From Chitinophaga sancti (lineage in GTDB: Bacteria; Bacteroidota; Bacteroidia; Chitinophagales; Chitinophagaceae): a stretch of 64,000 bases of DNA. The notes below the pieces were generated by a model. It was not told the DNA's origin, searched no databases, and worked only from the letters and a program-made list of their open reading frames with translations. Below are positions 34,939 to 45,424 of the stretch, piece after piece. Where the stretch lies: assembly GCF_034424315.1 (NCBI RefSeq), contig NZ_CP139972.1:744001-808000 (forward strand). The letters run 5' to 3'. The number at the start of each line of letters is the position of its first letter. Within the stretch, counting starts at the first letter, position 1. The position numbers and the translations under genes are program-made.

Positions 34939-36444
34939 ATGATACAGTTGAAGCAACTTGAAGCCTGGTTCGTGACCGGTAGCCAGCACCTTTATGGAGA
35001 AGAAACCCTGCAGCAGGTAGCAGCCCATTCCCAGGCCATCGCTGCGGCGCTGGACGCTGATCCGAACATTCCCGTGAAGATCGTATTCAAGCCTACTGTA
35101 AAAACCCCCGAAGAAATTTATGCCATCTGCCAGGAAGCGAATGCGGCCAAAAACTGTATTGGTATCATCGCCTGGATGCATACATTCTCTCCTGCCAAAA
35201 TGTGGATCAGGGGTCTGAAAACATTACAACGTCCTTTATTGCACCTCCATACCCAGTTCAACCGGGACATCCCATGGGGTGAAATCGATATGGACTTCAT
35301 GAACCTGAACCAGTCCGCTCATGGTGACAGGGAGTTCGGTTTTATGATGTCACGCATGCGCATCGAGCGCAAAGTAGTATGTGGTCACTGGCAGGATCCT
35401 GAAGTGATTGGAGAACTGAATACCTGGCTCCGGGCTGCTGCGGGCTGGTTCGACTGGCAGGGTGCTAAATTTGCCCGTATTGGCGACAATATGCGCGAGG
35501 TAGCGGTAACTGAAGGCGACAAGGTAGAAGCGGAATTACAGTTCGGTTATTCAGTAAATGGTTACGGTATCGGGGATGTGGTGGCGTATGTGAACCAGGT
35601 TGCTGATGCGGCTGTTGACAAACTGGTAGCTGAATATGCGGAAGTATATAAACTGGGAGCCACCCTGGTGAAAGGTGCTGTGCAACATGCTTCCCTGCGT
35701 GATGCGGCCAGGATCGAACTGGGGCTGCGTGCATTCCTGGAAGAGGGTAATTTCAAAGGCTTCACCGATACGTTCCAGGATCTGCATGGCATGGTACAAT
35801 TGCCAGGTATCGCAGTACAACGTTTGATGGCGGATGGTTATGGCTTTGGCGGTGAAGGTGACTGGAAGACTTCTGCACTGGTAAGAGCGGCAAAAGTAAT
35901 GGGTGCTGGTCTGCCGGGTGGTAACTCCTTCATGGAAGATTATACTTATCATTTTGATCCATCTAACAGGCTGGTACTGGGTGCGCATATGCTGGAGATC
36001 TGTTCTTCTATTGCCGATGCGAAACCAAGTTGCGAGATCCATCCATTGGGTATTGGCGGCAAGGCAGATCCTGTAAGGCTGGTATTTAATGTAGATGCGG
36101 GGCCTGCAATCAATGCGTCATTGATTGACCTGGGTAACCGTTTCCGTTTGCTGGTGAATGAAGTGGAAGCAGTGAAGCCGGTGGCTGAGTTGCCTAAACT
36201 GCCGGTAGCAAGGGTGCTGTGGAAACCATTGCCGGATATGCGTACGGGTTGTGCGGCATGGATCCAGGCAGGCGGTGCACACCATACGGTGTATAGCCAG
36301 AACCTGGGTAGTGCGCATATGCAGGATTTTGCTGACATGGCGGGTATTGAGTATGTGAAGATTGGTAAGAATACGGATTTGTACCAGTTCAGGAATGAGC
36401 TGAGATGGAATGATGCGATCTACCTGTTGAAAGGGCAGAAATAA
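34939..36444 (+). CDS. araA: L-arabinose isomerase
   Basis: This 501-residue enzyme converts L-arabinose to L-ribulose, the first pathway step. It has the family N-terminus ([17 protein letters not shown]), the [13 protein letters not shown] segment, the [19 protein letters not shown] active-site region, and [19 protein letters not shown] with metal-binding glutamates and histidines. Length is standard. It follows araD by 61 bp and is closed by a terminator, ending the araBDA operon. Confidence 0.96.
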   Translation: MIQLKQLEAWFVTGSQHLYGEETLQQVAAHSQAIAAALDADPNIPVKIVFKPTVKTPEEIYAICQEANAAKNCIGIIAWMHTFSPAKMWIRGLKTLQRPLLHLHTQFNRDIPWGEIDMDFMNLNQSAHGDREFGFMMSRMRIERKVVCGHWQDPEVIGELNTWLRAAAGWFDWQGAKFARIGDNMREVAVTEGDKVEAELQFGYSVNGYGIGDVVAYVNQVADAAVDKLVAEYAEVYKLGATLVKGAVQHASLRDAARIELGLRAFLEEGNFKGFTDTFQDLHGMVQLPGIAVQRLMADGYGFGGEGDWKTSALVRAAKVMGAGLPGGNSFMEDYTYHFDPSNRLVLGAHMLEICSSIADAKPSCEIHPLGIGGKADPVRLVFNVDAGPAINASLIDLGNRFRLLVNEVEAVKPVAELPKLPVARVLWKPLPDMRTGCAAWIQAGGAHHTVYSQNLGSAHMQDFADMAGIEYVKIGKNTDLYQFRNELRWNDAIYLLKGQK

Positions 36445-36490
36445 TATTCATAAAGAAATTGGCATAACGCCATAGATGACGTGGAATAAC

Positions 36491-36522
36491 AAAGGCTGGA
36501 ATCTTCCAGCCTTTCATTCTTT
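36491..36522 (+). terminator. Terminator after araA
   Basis: AAAGGCTGGA (36491-36500) and TCCAGCCTTT (36505-36514) form a perfect 10-bp stem with an ATCT loop and a T-rich tail (CATTCTTTTC). Confidence 0.85.
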
Positions 36523-36571
36523 TCAGGAGTATTTAACCGGTTAAGATTGCGTCTTCTTTTAAAGGGAAATA

Positions 36572-37117
36572 TTAAAGTGTTTCCCAGTTCCTCACTAACT
36601 CTTCCACCAGGGTTTGTCCATTCTCCCATTCCCCTAAATTACTCTCCGCATTGATATGCCCGGCTTCTCCCAGGTTCACAAAGCGGCTGCCCCACGCATT
36701 AGCATAGGTCTTTTGCCGTTGCAGGCTCGCAAACTGATCATTTGTGCTTGACACCACAATACTTTTAAAAGGCAATGGTTGTAAAGGCGCAGGAGCGAAG
36801 CTCTTTGCTTCATTCGGGAAATCAGTCCGGTCTGCATCTGGCGGAGCTACCAGCAATGCCCCACGGATCTTCAGTTTCGTATGCTGTGCCCAGTGAGCAA
36901 GGGCGAGGCATCCCAGGGAGTGTGCTGCGATCACCACATCAGGTCCGGCTTTGGATACGGCATCTTCGATGTTTTTGATCCAGTCATTTAGTTCGGGTTG
37001 ATCCCAGTTGTTCTGTTCTATTCTCTTAAAACCTGGCATGTTCTCCCAAATGGTTTGCCAGTGATGCGGGCCTGATCCGTTCAACCCCGGAGCAGTTAAA
37101 ACCTGTACTTCTTCCAT
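36572..37117 (-). CDS. RBBP9/YdeN-family serine hydrolase
   Basis: This 181-residue alpha/beta hydrolase belongs to the RBBP9/YdeN family. The nucleophile motif reads AAHSLGC with Ser67, the oxyanion region is TAPGLNGSGPHHWQ, the acid is in SSTNDQFAS and the histidine in EAGHINAESNLG. These are family hallmarks. It is cytoplasmic, with no signal peptide. The natural substrate of the family is unsettled. It is a single gene convergent with araA. Confidence 0.9.
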   Translation of the reverse strand: MEEVQVLTAPGLNGSGPHHWQTIWENMPGFKRIEQNNWDQPELNDWIKNIEDAVSKAGPDVVIAAHSLGCLALAHWAQHTKLKIRGALLVAPPDADRTDFPNEAKSFAPAPLQPLPFKSIVVSSTNDQFASLQRQKTYANAWGSRFVNLGEAGHINAESNLGEWENGQTLVEELVRNWETL

Positions 37118-37334
37118 AATACAATAAGACTCTTTTTAGTAACCCCCGATAGTATGTGTTTGTTGGCTATTCGTACAATGTACGGAAAAGGGGGGATATA
37201 ATAACGTTAAAATCATTTTGAAAGGCAAATGGTCTGCGGGTATTCTGCGGGTGGCCGGGAACTTAGAAGGGAAGTAGAATAATAATGTTAAAACGAAAGT
37301 ATTAAAAGCCAGGAAATTCCTGCATGTAGCGCTT

Positions 37335-37447
37335 TTACAAGTTCAGCAAATTCAAGTTCATCTTATCCCGGCGAGGTTCGATTATGTCCTGTGCGATTAC
37401 TTCTCCAGGAAATTTAGATTCCTCCTGATCCCGGCGAATTTCGATCG
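37335..37447 (-). repeat. Diverged copy of the queG 3' end
   Basis: The last 50 bases of queG (37397-37447) align to 37335-37385, 62 bp further downstream, at 36 of about 51 positions with one single-base gap. Shared blocks include CCCGGCGA and the terminal TTA (stop codon on the minus strand). In the transcribed direction the copy closes an 8-codon frame MNLNLLNL-stop, where queG itself ends [13 protein letters not shown]. Confidence 0.65.
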
Positions 37448-38323
37448 TTTCATGGGTGAATGTTTAAAGATCCTTTTGAACTCTTCCTCCGTCAACTCTT
37501 CCCAATCCTTCGAAGAGAAATTGAGGATTTCAGGTATCGGCGTAAATTCCAGGGTCTGGTTCGGTTGCGAGAACCTATTCCATGGACACACGTCCTGGCA
37601 GGTATCGCATCCAAACATCCAGTTATCAAACTGCCCCTGCATTTTCTCAGGGATCAATAGTTCCTTCAATTCTATTGTGTAATAAGAAATACAACGACTT
37701 CCATCCACCACCCCGGGTGCCACCAATGCCCCGGTAGGACAGGCATCCAGGCATTTGGTACAGGAGCCGCAATAATCTCCCACGGGATTATCATACACCA
37801 ACGGGAGATCCGTAATTAAGGTGGCAATAAAAAAGAAGGATCCTTTTTGTTTGTGGATGAGGTTCCCGTTTTTGCCCAGCCAACCCAGCCCGCTTCGTTG
37901 TGCCCAGGCCCTTTCGAGTACGGGGGCCGAATCTACAAAGCCACGCCCGCTCACCTCGCCGATCGTCTCCTGCATCCTGGCCAGCAGGGTGTTCAGTTTG
38001 GCCTTGATCACCTCGTGGTAATCCTTACCGTAAGCGTATTTTGAAATCCTGGGTGCATCCGGTACCTGTTGTTCCGGGGGGTAATAATTCAGCAGGAGTG
38101 TAATCACCGATTGGGCATTGTCAACTAGTTTCCTGGGATCGATCCGCTTGTCAAAATGATTTTCCATGTACTTCATGGTTCCATGCATTCCCTTGTTCAG
38201 CCAGGTTTCCAGCCTCCTGGCATCGTCTTCCAGCTGCACGGCACGCGCTATCCCACAGTGATCAAAGCCCAAATCCGCTGCCTGTGCCTTTATGTAGGCT
38301 GTATGTGTTTCTACCGATTGCAT
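37397..38323 (-). CDS. queG: Epoxyqueuosine reductase
   Basis: This 308-residue enzyme performs the last step of queuosine synthesis, reducing epoxyqueuosine in tRNA wobble position 34. It contains the N-terminal cobalamin-binding part ([28 protein letters not shown]), the [19 protein letters not shown] segment and two 4Fe-4S motifs, [16 protein letters not shown] and [11 protein letters not shown]. It ends after about 308 residues, matching the short Bacteroidota form without the C-terminal HEAT-like repeat of some homologues. It is a single gene. Confidence 0.95.
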   Translation of the reverse strand: MQSVETHTAYIKAQAADLGFDHCGIARAVQLEDDARRLETWLNKGMHGTMKYMENHFDKRIDPRKLVDNAQSVITLLLNYYPPEQQVPDAPRISKYAYGKDYHEVIKAKLNTLLARMQETIGEVSGRGFVDSAPVLERAWAQRSGLGWLGKNGNLIHKQKGSFFFIATLITDLPLVYDNPVGDYCGSCTKCLDACPTGALVAPGVVDGSRCISYYTIELKELLIPEKMQGQFDNWMFGCDTCQDVCPWNRFSQPNQTLEFTPIPEILNFSSKDWEELTEEEFKRIFKHSPMKRSKFAGIRRNLNFLEK

Positions 38324-38422
38324 GTTAGCCGCAAGTTAAATAAAAATGAATTTTATGGAAATTCTGCTTTTTAGGTATCTTTCCTTTTGTAAATTTAACC
38401 TATTACCTTTACTACCTAAAGT

Positions 38423-40456
38423 ATGCGACCATACCAAGTCGGAGCGTTTACCCTCACCCTTATCATGGGTTGTCTATTGTCACTGAATACCTTTTCCCAG
38501 GACAAAATTAAGTTTGGAAAAGTTGATCCTAAAGATTTCAGCAAAACTGGTTTTGAGCAGGATACCGGTGCCCATGCGGTTATTATATCTGATGTCGGGG
38601 AAGTCACTTTCGAATCAGACCGGGCTGAGGGCATCGTTTTACAGTTCAAACGCCATACCCGCATTAAGATCGTGGACAAGAACGGCTACGATGCTGCCAC
38701 CGTCAGGATCCACTATTACAAAGGGGAATCAGACGAAATAAAACTGAAGGACATCAAAGCAACTACCTATAACCTGGAAGGGGCCCAGGTGGTAGATACG
38801 AAGATGGACAGCAAAAGCATTTTCACAGATAAGATTGATAAAAAGGGCGATGTGGTGAAGAAATTCACCCTGCCTGCCGTGAAAGAAGGGAGTATCATTG
38901 AATACACATATACCATCATTTCCCCTTATAAAATGCACCTGCATTCCTGGCAGTTCCAGAGCACGGAGTACCCGACCTTGTACAGCAGGTATGAGGCAAC
39001 GGTACCAGAGTTCTACGAGTACATCTTCCTGCGATCCGGTTATGTGCCGGTGAAGGAAAAAAAGACACAGGGGAGTCAGTCCTTTACTATCTCTTATGAA
39101 GAGGAGAATTCTTATGGTACCAAAACCGGTCATACGCAGTTTTACAACATCACTTCCAATACCAATATATATAAATGGGAAGCGGAAAATACACCTGCGC
39201 TGCGGGAGGAAGACTTCACCACCAGTATCTGGAACCACGTGTCTATGATCCAGTTCCAGTTATCTGCTTACAGGTATCCTAACCAGCCGGTAAAACCGGT
39301 ATTAGGTACCTGGGGAAGCCTGGCGGAAGAATTGAACAAGTCTGAATCATTTGGAGAGAGCCTGGGTAAAAACAATCCTTACCTGGGTGACAAGGTAGAT
39401 GAACTGACCAAAGGGATCAAGGATGATACGGCAAAGGCGCGCCGCATATACAATTATGTAAGAAGTAATTTTACCTGTACCAGTCATGATGACCTGTACC
39501 TGTCTAAATCACTGAAATCTGTTTTCTCTTCTCATAACGGGAATGATGCGGATATTAACCTGCTGCTGGTGGCGATGCTGCGGAGGGCTGGCCTGACTGC
39601 ACACCCGGTGATCCTGAGCACCCGTGAAAATGGGGTGACTTACGAACTGTACCCGCTGGTGAGCCGCTTTAATTATACCGTTGCAGCACTGAACACTGAT
39701 TCTTCCTGGTACTTCCTGGATGCCTCCGAACCTTACCTGGGTTTTGGCCGCCTGGATTATTCTGCATATAACGGGCATGCAAGGATCCTGTCTCCGGATG
39801 TGGTTCCGATTGACATGGATCCAAATACCCTGCTGCAGGCCAAGAGTACTTATGTGATGCTGATGGGGGATAGTGGTAAGATCAAGGGCTCTTTTTCCCA
39901 GAAGCCAACTTATTACGAATCCTGCAAAATGAGAGCGGATATTGTAAAGAATGGCAAGGATGCCTTCTTTAAACCATTGACGAAAGGCTTCTCTATGGAA
40001 ACCACGCTTTCCAACGGGGAAATCAGTGATATGGATGATTACGAACTGCCATTGCAGGTGAAGTATGACTTTGAAATGACGCCGGACGATGCAGGGATGC
40101 TGTACATCAACCCGATGTTATCCGAAGCCTATAAAAGCAACCCGTTCAAGTCGCTGGAGCGTCGTTACCCTGTGGAAATGCCTTACCTGATGGACGAAAT
40201 TTATACCATGAACCTGATTGTTCCCGAAGGCTATACAGTGGAAGAACTGCCTAAATCATCCATGGTAAAACTGAATGAAGAAGAAGGCATGTTCCAGTAC
40301 CTGATTCAGCAAAGTGATAATACTATCCAGTTCCGTTGCCGGGTGAAGCTGAACAAGGCCGTGTTCCCATCAGAAGACTATGCGACCCTTCGCGACTTCT
40401 TTGATATGATCGTGAAAAAACAATCCGAACAAATTGTACTGAAAAAGAAAGCATAA
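38423..40456 (+). CDS. DUF3857 transglutaminase-like protein, catalytic residues missing
   Basis: This 677-residue exported protein has a signal peptide ending NTFSQ, an N-terminal DUF3857 domain (about 55-230), a transglutaminase-like core (about 310-440) and a C-terminal beta-rich region. Aligned with the next gene, the catalytic Cys is replaced by Asp375 (HNGNDADINLLLVAMLRRAG) and the His by Tyr418 (RFNYTVAALN); the third-position Asp433 (YFLDAS) remains. It is therefore likely a non-catalytic binding or scaffold partner. It is followed after one base by its catalytically complete paralogue, so the two are made together. The cellular role of DUF3857 pairs is not known to me. Confidence 0.85.
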   Translation: MRPYQVGAFTLTLIMGCLLSLNTFSQDKIKFGKVDPKDFSKTGFEQDTGAHAVIISDVGEVTFESDRAEGIVLQFKRHTRIKIVDKNGYDAATVRIHYYKGESDEIKLKDIKATTYNLEGAQVVDTKMDSKSIFTDKIDKKGDVVKKFTLPAVKEGSIIEYTYTIISPYKMHLHSWQFQSTEYPTLYSRYEATVPEFYEYIFLRSGYVPVKEKKTQGSQSFTISYEEENSYGTKTGHTQFYNITSNTNIYKWEAENTPALREEDFTTSIWNHVSMIQFQLSAYRYPNQPVKPVLGTWGSLAEELNKSESFGESLGKNNPYLGDKVDELTKGIKDDTAKARRIYNYVRSNFTCTSHDDLYLSKSLKSVFSSHNGNDADINLLLVAMLRRAGLTAHPVILSTRENGVTYELYPLVSRFNYTVAALNTDSSWYFLDASEPYLGFGRLDYSAYNGHARILSPDVVPIDMDPNTLLQAKSTYVMLMGDSGKIKGSFSQKPTYYESCKMRADIVKNGKDAFFKPLTKGFSMETTLSNGEISDMDDYELPLQVKYDFEMTPDDAGMLYINPMLSEAYKSNPFKSLERRYPVEMPYLMDEIYTMNLIVPEGYTVEELPKSSMVKLNEEEGMFQYLIQQSDNTIQFRCRVKLNKAVFPSEDYATLRDFFDMIVKKQSEQIVLKKKA

Positions 40457-40457
40457 C

Positions 40458-42365
40458 ATGTTCTATAAATCCTTTGGACTGGCCCTTTTACTCTTTGGAC
40501 ACCTGATGCCTTCGCAGGCAAAGGACCCGGAGTACCCGGCCATAACCATACCTGCTAACCTGAAAGAAAAAGCACATGCCGTAAAGCGCCTGGAAGAGCT
40601 GAGCGTGAAACTCGTCAATCCCGGGGAGGTACGGGTAACCCGGCATTATGTCATCACTGTGCTGGATGCTAAGGGCGATAAGTATGCCAGCATTCACGAA
40701 TACTACAACAAGCTGAGAGATGTACGCACTATCAAAGGCCGACTGATTGATCAGCTGGGATTTGAGGTGTCTAAGATGAAGCAGAGCGATGTTTCTGATG
40801 TGAGTGGGGTCGGTGACCAGGCATTGATGTCAGATACACGGTATAAACTCTATAGTTTTAATTACAAAGTATATCCGTATACGGTAGATATTGAAACAGA
40901 GGTGCGGTATAACCATGCGTTTTACCTGCCGGACTGGATGCCCCAGGAAGATGAAAACTACGCGGTGGAACAATCTAAACTGGTGGTGACGGTACCTGCT
41001 GATTATACGCTCCGCTATAAGGCATTCCGGTATACAGGTGAGCCGGTGCAGGCAACAGAAAAGGATAGCCATACTTATACCTGGGAAGTGAAGGGGATGA
41101 CAGCCATGCCGGAAGAGGATTATGTGGCGGAAGATTATGACAGAACGACAACGGTGATGCTGGCACCTTCCAGTTTTGAGATGCAGGATTATAAGGGTAC
41201 TATGAATAGCTGGGAAGAGATGGGGCACTTTATTTATACCCTTAACCAGGGGCGTGACCTGCTGCCGGACAATATTAAAAAGACCGTGCATGAGCTGACT
41301 GATGGTAAGTCTGAAAAAGAAAAAATAGAGATCCTTTACCGCTATTTACAGCAACACACCCGTTATATCCTCATCACGCTGGGTATTGGGGGGTTGCAGA
41401 CCTTTGATGCCAATTCTGTGGCGACTAAGGGGTATGGCGATTGTAAGGCACTGTCTAATTATATGGTAGCGCTGCTGAAGGAAGCCGGTGTACAGGCCAA
41501 CTACGTGCTGGTGCAGGCGGGAGATACGAATACGCAGCTGGTAGAAGATTTTCCCAGTACGCAGTTCAACCACATGATTGCCTGCGTACCTGGTAAAAAG
41601 GATACGACCTGGCTGGAATGTACGAGCAATACCTTACCGGTGGGATACCTGAGCAGTTTTACGGCAGGCAGACCTGTACTGGTAGTCGCTGATAAAGGAA
41701 GTGCACTGGTACGTACCCCTACTTATGGGATGGATCAGAATCAGCGGCTGCGCCGTATTGCAGCAACGGTGTCAGAGACGGGCGATATGCAGGTGAAAAT
41801 CAATACGCATTCTACTGCTTTGCAACAGGATTATGCGCAGGAGATGATCCATTCATTATCACACGACAAAATATTGGAGAAGCTGCGCAATGATCATTTA
41901 TTGCCCAGTTATGATGTCAATAAATATGAGGCGAAGGAAATAAATGGAGCAGTACCTGCTGTTGACGAGGAAATGGAAATCAACGCGCATAGTTATGCAA
42001 CGGTGAGTGGCAAACGCATGTTCCTGGAACCGAACCTGCTGAGTAAGGTCAGTTCCAAACTGGAAAGTGCAGAAGTGCGTATGTCGCCTGTCAATATTTA
42101 TTCTCCATTTATAAAGGTGGATACGGTGGTGATCACTATTCCTGCGGGGTATACGCCTGAATCAGTACCGCAGCCTGTGACTGTGAAGAGTAACTTTGGT
42201 GAATATACGTCTGGCATTACAGTGAAAGATAACCAGATCGTGTTTACAAGGCGTTATTGTAATAAGGCGGGTATTTTCCCGGCCAGTGAGTGGGTAAACT
42301 TTGCGGCGTTTAACAATGCGGTTTACAAGGCGGATAGAGCGAGGGTGGTGCTGGTGAAACAATAA
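40458..42365 (+). CDS. DUF3857 transglutaminase-like protein, catalytic
   Basis: This 635-residue protein has a signal peptide ending PSQAK, an N-terminal DUF3857 domain and a transglutaminase-like core with Cys329 (GYGDCKALSNYMVALL), His372 (FNHMIAC) and Glu387 (TTWLECTSN) where most transglutaminases have Asp. It probably cleaves or cross-links peptides in the periplasm. It starts two bases after the stop of its inactive paralogue and is closed by a terminator. The gene end (RARVVLVKQ-stop) is echoed 46 bp downstream by the six-codon frame MAGVVL-stop at 42382-42402, which may be chance. Confidence 0.85.
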   Translation: MFYKSFGLALLLFGHLMPSQAKDPEYPAITIPANLKEKAHAVKRLEELSVKLVNPGEVRVTRHYVITVLDAKGDKYASIHEYYNKLRDVRTIKGRLIDQLGFEVSKMKQSDVSDVSGVGDQALMSDTRYKLYSFNYKVYPYTVDIETEVRYNHAFYLPDWMPQEDENYAVEQSKLVVTVPADYTLRYKAFRYTGEPVQATEKDSHTYTWEVKGMTAMPEEDYVAEDYDRTTTVMLAPSSFEMQDYKGTMNSWEEMGHFIYTLNQGRDLLPDNIKKTVHELTDGKSEKEKIEILYRYLQQHTRYILITLGIGGLQTFDANSVATKGYGDCKALSNYMVALLKEAGVQANYVLVQAGDTNTQLVEDFPSTQFNHMIACVPGKKDTTWLECTSNTLPVGYLSSFTAGRPVLVVADKGSALVRTPTYGMDQNQRLRRIAATVSETGDMQVKINTHSTALQQDYAQEMIHSLSHDKILEKLRNDHLLPSYDVNKYEAKEINGAVPAVDEEMEINAHSYATVSGKRMFLEPNLLSKVSSKLESAEVRMSPVNIYSPFIKVDTVVITIPAGYTPESVPQPVTVKSNFGEYTSGITVKDNQIVFTRRYCNKAGIFPASEWVNFAAFNNAVYKADRARVVLVKQ

Positions 42366-42432
42366 GATCAGGATATAACATATGGCGGGAGTGGTGCTAT
42401 GAGCCTATATTCCTGTAAATATTGCAGTCGGG

Positions 42433-42474
42433 TGCCCGGAAAGCTGTTAAAAAAGCAGTTCCGGGCATTTTTTT
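42433..42474 (+). terminator. Terminator after DUF3857 pair
   Basis: TGCCCGGAA (42433-42441) and TTCCGGGCA (42459-42467) form a perfect 9-bp stem followed by seven T residues. The loop is 17 nt. Confidence 0.88.
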
Positions 42475-42556
42475 ATGCCAAAATATCGCATTCCGACACT
42501 TGGAGCAGAGTTTGATATATGTTTCGTACAAATATTAAAAAGGAAATTATAACGAT

Positions 42557-45169
42557 ATGAATCTTAACAACTTCACCATTAAATCGCAGGAAATACTGCA
42601 AAAGGCCCAGCAGCTGGCTTTCAATCACCAGCAGCAGGCCATCGAAACAGGGCACTTGCTGAAGGCATTGCTTAATGATGAGGAGAGTGCAATTGAATAC
42701 CTGCTGAAAAAGAACGATGTCAACACAAATTTTCTGGCTGCCAGGATAGACGACCAGATCAATAAATATGCGAAAGCAAGCGGTGAGGCCGGACAGGTAC
42801 TGAGCCGTGATGCGAATAATGCCATGCTGAGAGCTGGTAGCAGCATCAAAGAATTTAAGGACGAGTTTGTAAGTGTGGAGCACCTGTTGCTCGGACTGCT
42901 GGGTGGCAGTGATGATACGGCCAAACTGCTGAAAGATGCAGGATTGACAGAGAAGGGTTTGAAAGCGGCGATCTTGGAACTGAGAAAAGGTAGTACGGTG
43001 AACTCCCAGACGGGGGGGAACCAGTACAATTCTTTGCAGAAATACGCGAAGAACCTGAATGAACTGGCGCAGGCCGGGAAACTGGACCCTGTGATTGGTC
43101 GTGATGAGGAGATCAGGCGTACGCTGCACATCCTGTCAAGAAGGTCCAAGAACAACCCTATCCTGGTGGGTGAACCGGGTGTAGGTAAAACTGCGATCGT
43201 AGAGGGGCTGGCACACCGTATTATAAACGGAGATGTGCCTGATAACCTGAAATCAAAGATCATTTATGCGCTGGATATGGGTAGCCTGATGGCAGGTGCC
43301 AAATACCGCGGTGAATTTGAAGAAAGGCTGAAAGCGGTGATCAAGGAAGTGACGGAGAGTGACGGACAGCTGATCCTCTTTATCGATGAGATCCATACCC
43401 TGGTAGGTGCCGGTGCGATGGAAGGCGCGATGGACGCGGCGAACATCCTGAAACCAGCGTTGGCCCGTGGCGAATTGCGTGCAATTGGTGCGACCACCCT
43501 GAATGAATACCAGAAATATTTTGAGAAAGATAAAGCCCTGGAACGTCGTTTCCAGAAAGTAATGGTCGATGAGCCGGATGTGGAAGATGCGATCTCTATC
43601 CTCCGTGGTTTGAAAGAGCGTTACGAAAGCCATCACCATGTATTGATCAGGGATGAGGCGATCATAGCTGCCGTAGAATTGTCTCACAGGTACATTACAG
43701 ACCGTTTCCTGCCTGATAAGGCAATTGACCTGATCGACGAGAGTGCGGCGAAATTAAGGCTGGAAATGAACTCTATGCCTGAAGAGCTGGATGAACTGGA
43801 AAGAAGGATCCGCCAGCTGGAAATTGAAAGGGAAGCGATCAAGCGGGAGAATGATGAAGACAAGCTGCGTGAACTGAATGGTGAAATTGCCAGGTTGGGA
43901 GAGCAGAGAAGTACTTTCAAGGCGAAATGGCAGGAAGAAAAAGAGATAGTAGACAAGCTGCAGAATGCGAAGGCAGAGATTGAAAACCTGAAGCAGGAAG
44001 CGGAGCAGGCGGAAAGGAACGGGGAATATGGCCGTGTGGCAGAGATCCGCTATGGTAAGGTGAAGGAGCAGGAAGAGCTGATAGCGAAATATACAGAAGA
44101 ACTGAATAGCATGTCTACGGACAACAAGCGCCTGCTGAAGGAAGAAGTGGATGCGGAAGACATTGCGGAGAATGTGGCGAAAGCGACTGGTATTCCGGTA
44201 CACAGGATGATGCAGAGTGAAAGGGATAAGTTGCTGAAACTGGAAGATGAGCTGCACAAGCGTGTGGTAGGACAGGAAGAAGCGATCATCGCGGTATCTG
44301 ATGCGATCCGTCGTAGCCGGGCCGGTTTGCAGGATCCTAAAAAGCCGATCGGTTCCTTTATTTTCCTGGGTACAACCGGGGTCGGTAAGACGGAGTTGGC
44401 TAAGGCACTGGCAGAATACCTGTTCGACGATGATAACATGATGACCCGTATTGATATGAGTGAATACCAGGAAAAGCATGCGGTCAGCAGGCTGGTAGGA
44501 GCGCCTCCGGGATATGTGGGATATGATGAGGGAGGTCAGTTGACCGAAGCGGTGAGACGTAAGCCATATTCCGTAGTATTGCTGGATGAAATAGAGAAAG
44601 CGCACCCGGATGTATTCAATATCCTGCTGCAGGTGCTGGATGATGGGCGACTGACTGACAATAAGGGTCGTGTGGTGAACTTTAAGAACACCATCATCAT
44701 TATGACGAGCAATATGGGTAGTAATATTATCCAGGAGAATTTTGAGAAGATAGATGAGCGGAACAGGGAAGCTGTGGTAGAAAGTACGAAGGCGGAAGTG
44801 ATGAATTTGCTGAAGCAAACGATTCGGCCGGAGTTCTTAAACCGTGTGGATGAGGTGATTATGTTCCAGCCATTGTTGAGGAATGAAATTAAGGGAATAA
44901 TTAACATACAGTTACAGCAGTTGAAGGACATGGTGGCACAGAATGGCATGATATTGGAATTCTCTGATTATGCATTGGAGTATCTGGCGGTGCAGGGTTA
45001 TGACCCGACGTTTGGTGCCAGGCCGTTGAAGAGATTGATTCAGAAGGAGATCATCAATTTGCTGAGTAAGAAGATACTGGCTGGTGATATTGATAAGAGT
45101 AAGCCGGTGCTGGTGGATGTGTTTGATGGGGTAGTGGTGATCAGGAATAAGAATGGTGTGACGGCTTAA
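42557..45169 (+). CDS. clpB: ClpB disaggregase
   Basis: This 870-residue AAA+ chaperone dissolves protein aggregates with DnaK. The Clp N-domain (1-145), first AAA domain with Walker A GEPGVGKT (from 205) and Walker [10 protein letters not shown], a coiled-coil middle domain (about 405-525, rich in E, K and L), and second AAA domain with GTTGVGKT (from 605) and [11 protein letters not shown] are all complete. The middle domain separates it from ClpA and ClpC. Length is standard. It stands alone; I saw no obvious heat-shock operator upstream. Confidence 0.97.
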   Translation: MNLNNFTIKSQEILQKAQQLAFNHQQQAIETGHLLKALLNDEESAIEYLLKKNDVNTNFLAARIDDQINKYAKASGEAGQVLSRDANNAMLRAGSSIKEFKDEFVSVEHLLLGLLGGSDDTAKLLKDAGLTEKGLKAAILELRKGSTVNSQTGGNQYNSLQKYAKNLNELAQAGKLDPVIGRDEEIRRTLHILSRRSKNNPILVGEPGVGKTAIVEGLAHRIINGDVPDNLKSKIIYALDMGSLMAGAKYRGEFEERLKAVIKEVTESDGQLILFIDEIHTLVGAGAMEGAMDAANILKPALARGELRAIGATTLNEYQKYFEKDKALERRFQKVMVDEPDVEDAISILRGLKERYESHHHVLIRDEAIIAAVELSHRYITDRFLPDKAIDLIDESAAKLRLEMNSMPEELDELERRIRQLEIEREAIKRENDEDKLRELNGEIARLGEQRSTFKAKWQEEKEIVDKLQNAKAEIENLKQEAEQAERNGEYGRVAEIRYGKVKEQEELIAKYTEELNSMSTDNKRLLKEEVDAEDIAENVAKATGIPVHRMMQSERDKLLKLEDELHKRVVGQEEAIIAVSDAIRRSRAGLQDPKKPIGSFIFLGTTGVGKTELAKALAEYLFDDDNMMTRIDMSEYQEKHAVSRLVGAPPGYVGYDEGGQLTEAVRRKPYSVVLLDEIEKAHPDVFNILLQVLDDGRLTDNKGRVVNFKNTIIIMTSNMGSNIIQENFEKIDERNREAVVESTKAEVMNLLKQTIRPEFLNRVDEVIMFQPLLRNEIKGIINIQLQQLKDMVAQNGMILEFSDYALEYLAVQGYDPTFGARPLKRLIQKEIINLLSKKILAGDIDKSKPVLVDVFDGVVVIRNKNGVTA

Positions 45170-45215
45170 AGATTTAAAAGCATTTATTCAAATACGACGA
45201 TATACAGTTACGAAT

Positions 45216-45244
45216 ACCCGGGTAAGTCTTTGCCCGGGTTTTTT
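45216..45244 (+). terminator. Terminator after clpB
   Basis: ACCCGGG (45216-45222) and CCCGGGT (45233-45239) form a 7-bp GC stem with a 10-nt loop and a run of T residues. Confidence 0.85.
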
Positions 45245-45265
45245 GTGTGAGGGGCCCATTGGGAT

Positions 45266-45315
45266 GAAGGCGTTTTTTTGTGAAGGGGTTCATTTTGCGA
45301 AGGCGTTTTTTTGTG
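45266..45315 (+). repeat. 17-bp direct repeat with T7 tract
   Basis: GAAGGCGTTTTTTTGTG occurs exactly at 45266-45282 and 45299-45315, a period of 33 bp, just after the clpB terminator. The terminator tail (GGGTTTTTTGTGTGA) resembles it. This looks like local duplication of terminator-tail sequence. Confidence 0.7.
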
Positions 45316-45402
45316 CTTTTTATCTTGGTGAAAAAGTGCGGATTTAAATTCGGGCTTCAGGTGTGGGCTGTCTGGCCTAAAATTTTGATGGGTTATTTTT
45401 AT

Positions 45403-45410
45403 TAAATTTG
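45403..45410 (+). promoter_or_regulatory. -7 element of deaminase gene
   Basis: TAAATTTG matches TAnnTTTG and lies 14 bp before the deaminase ATG. A TTTG at 45384 is only 15 bp upstream, shorter than the usual spacing, so the call is tentative. Confidence 0.4.
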
Positions 45411-45424
45411 AGAAAAATGATATT

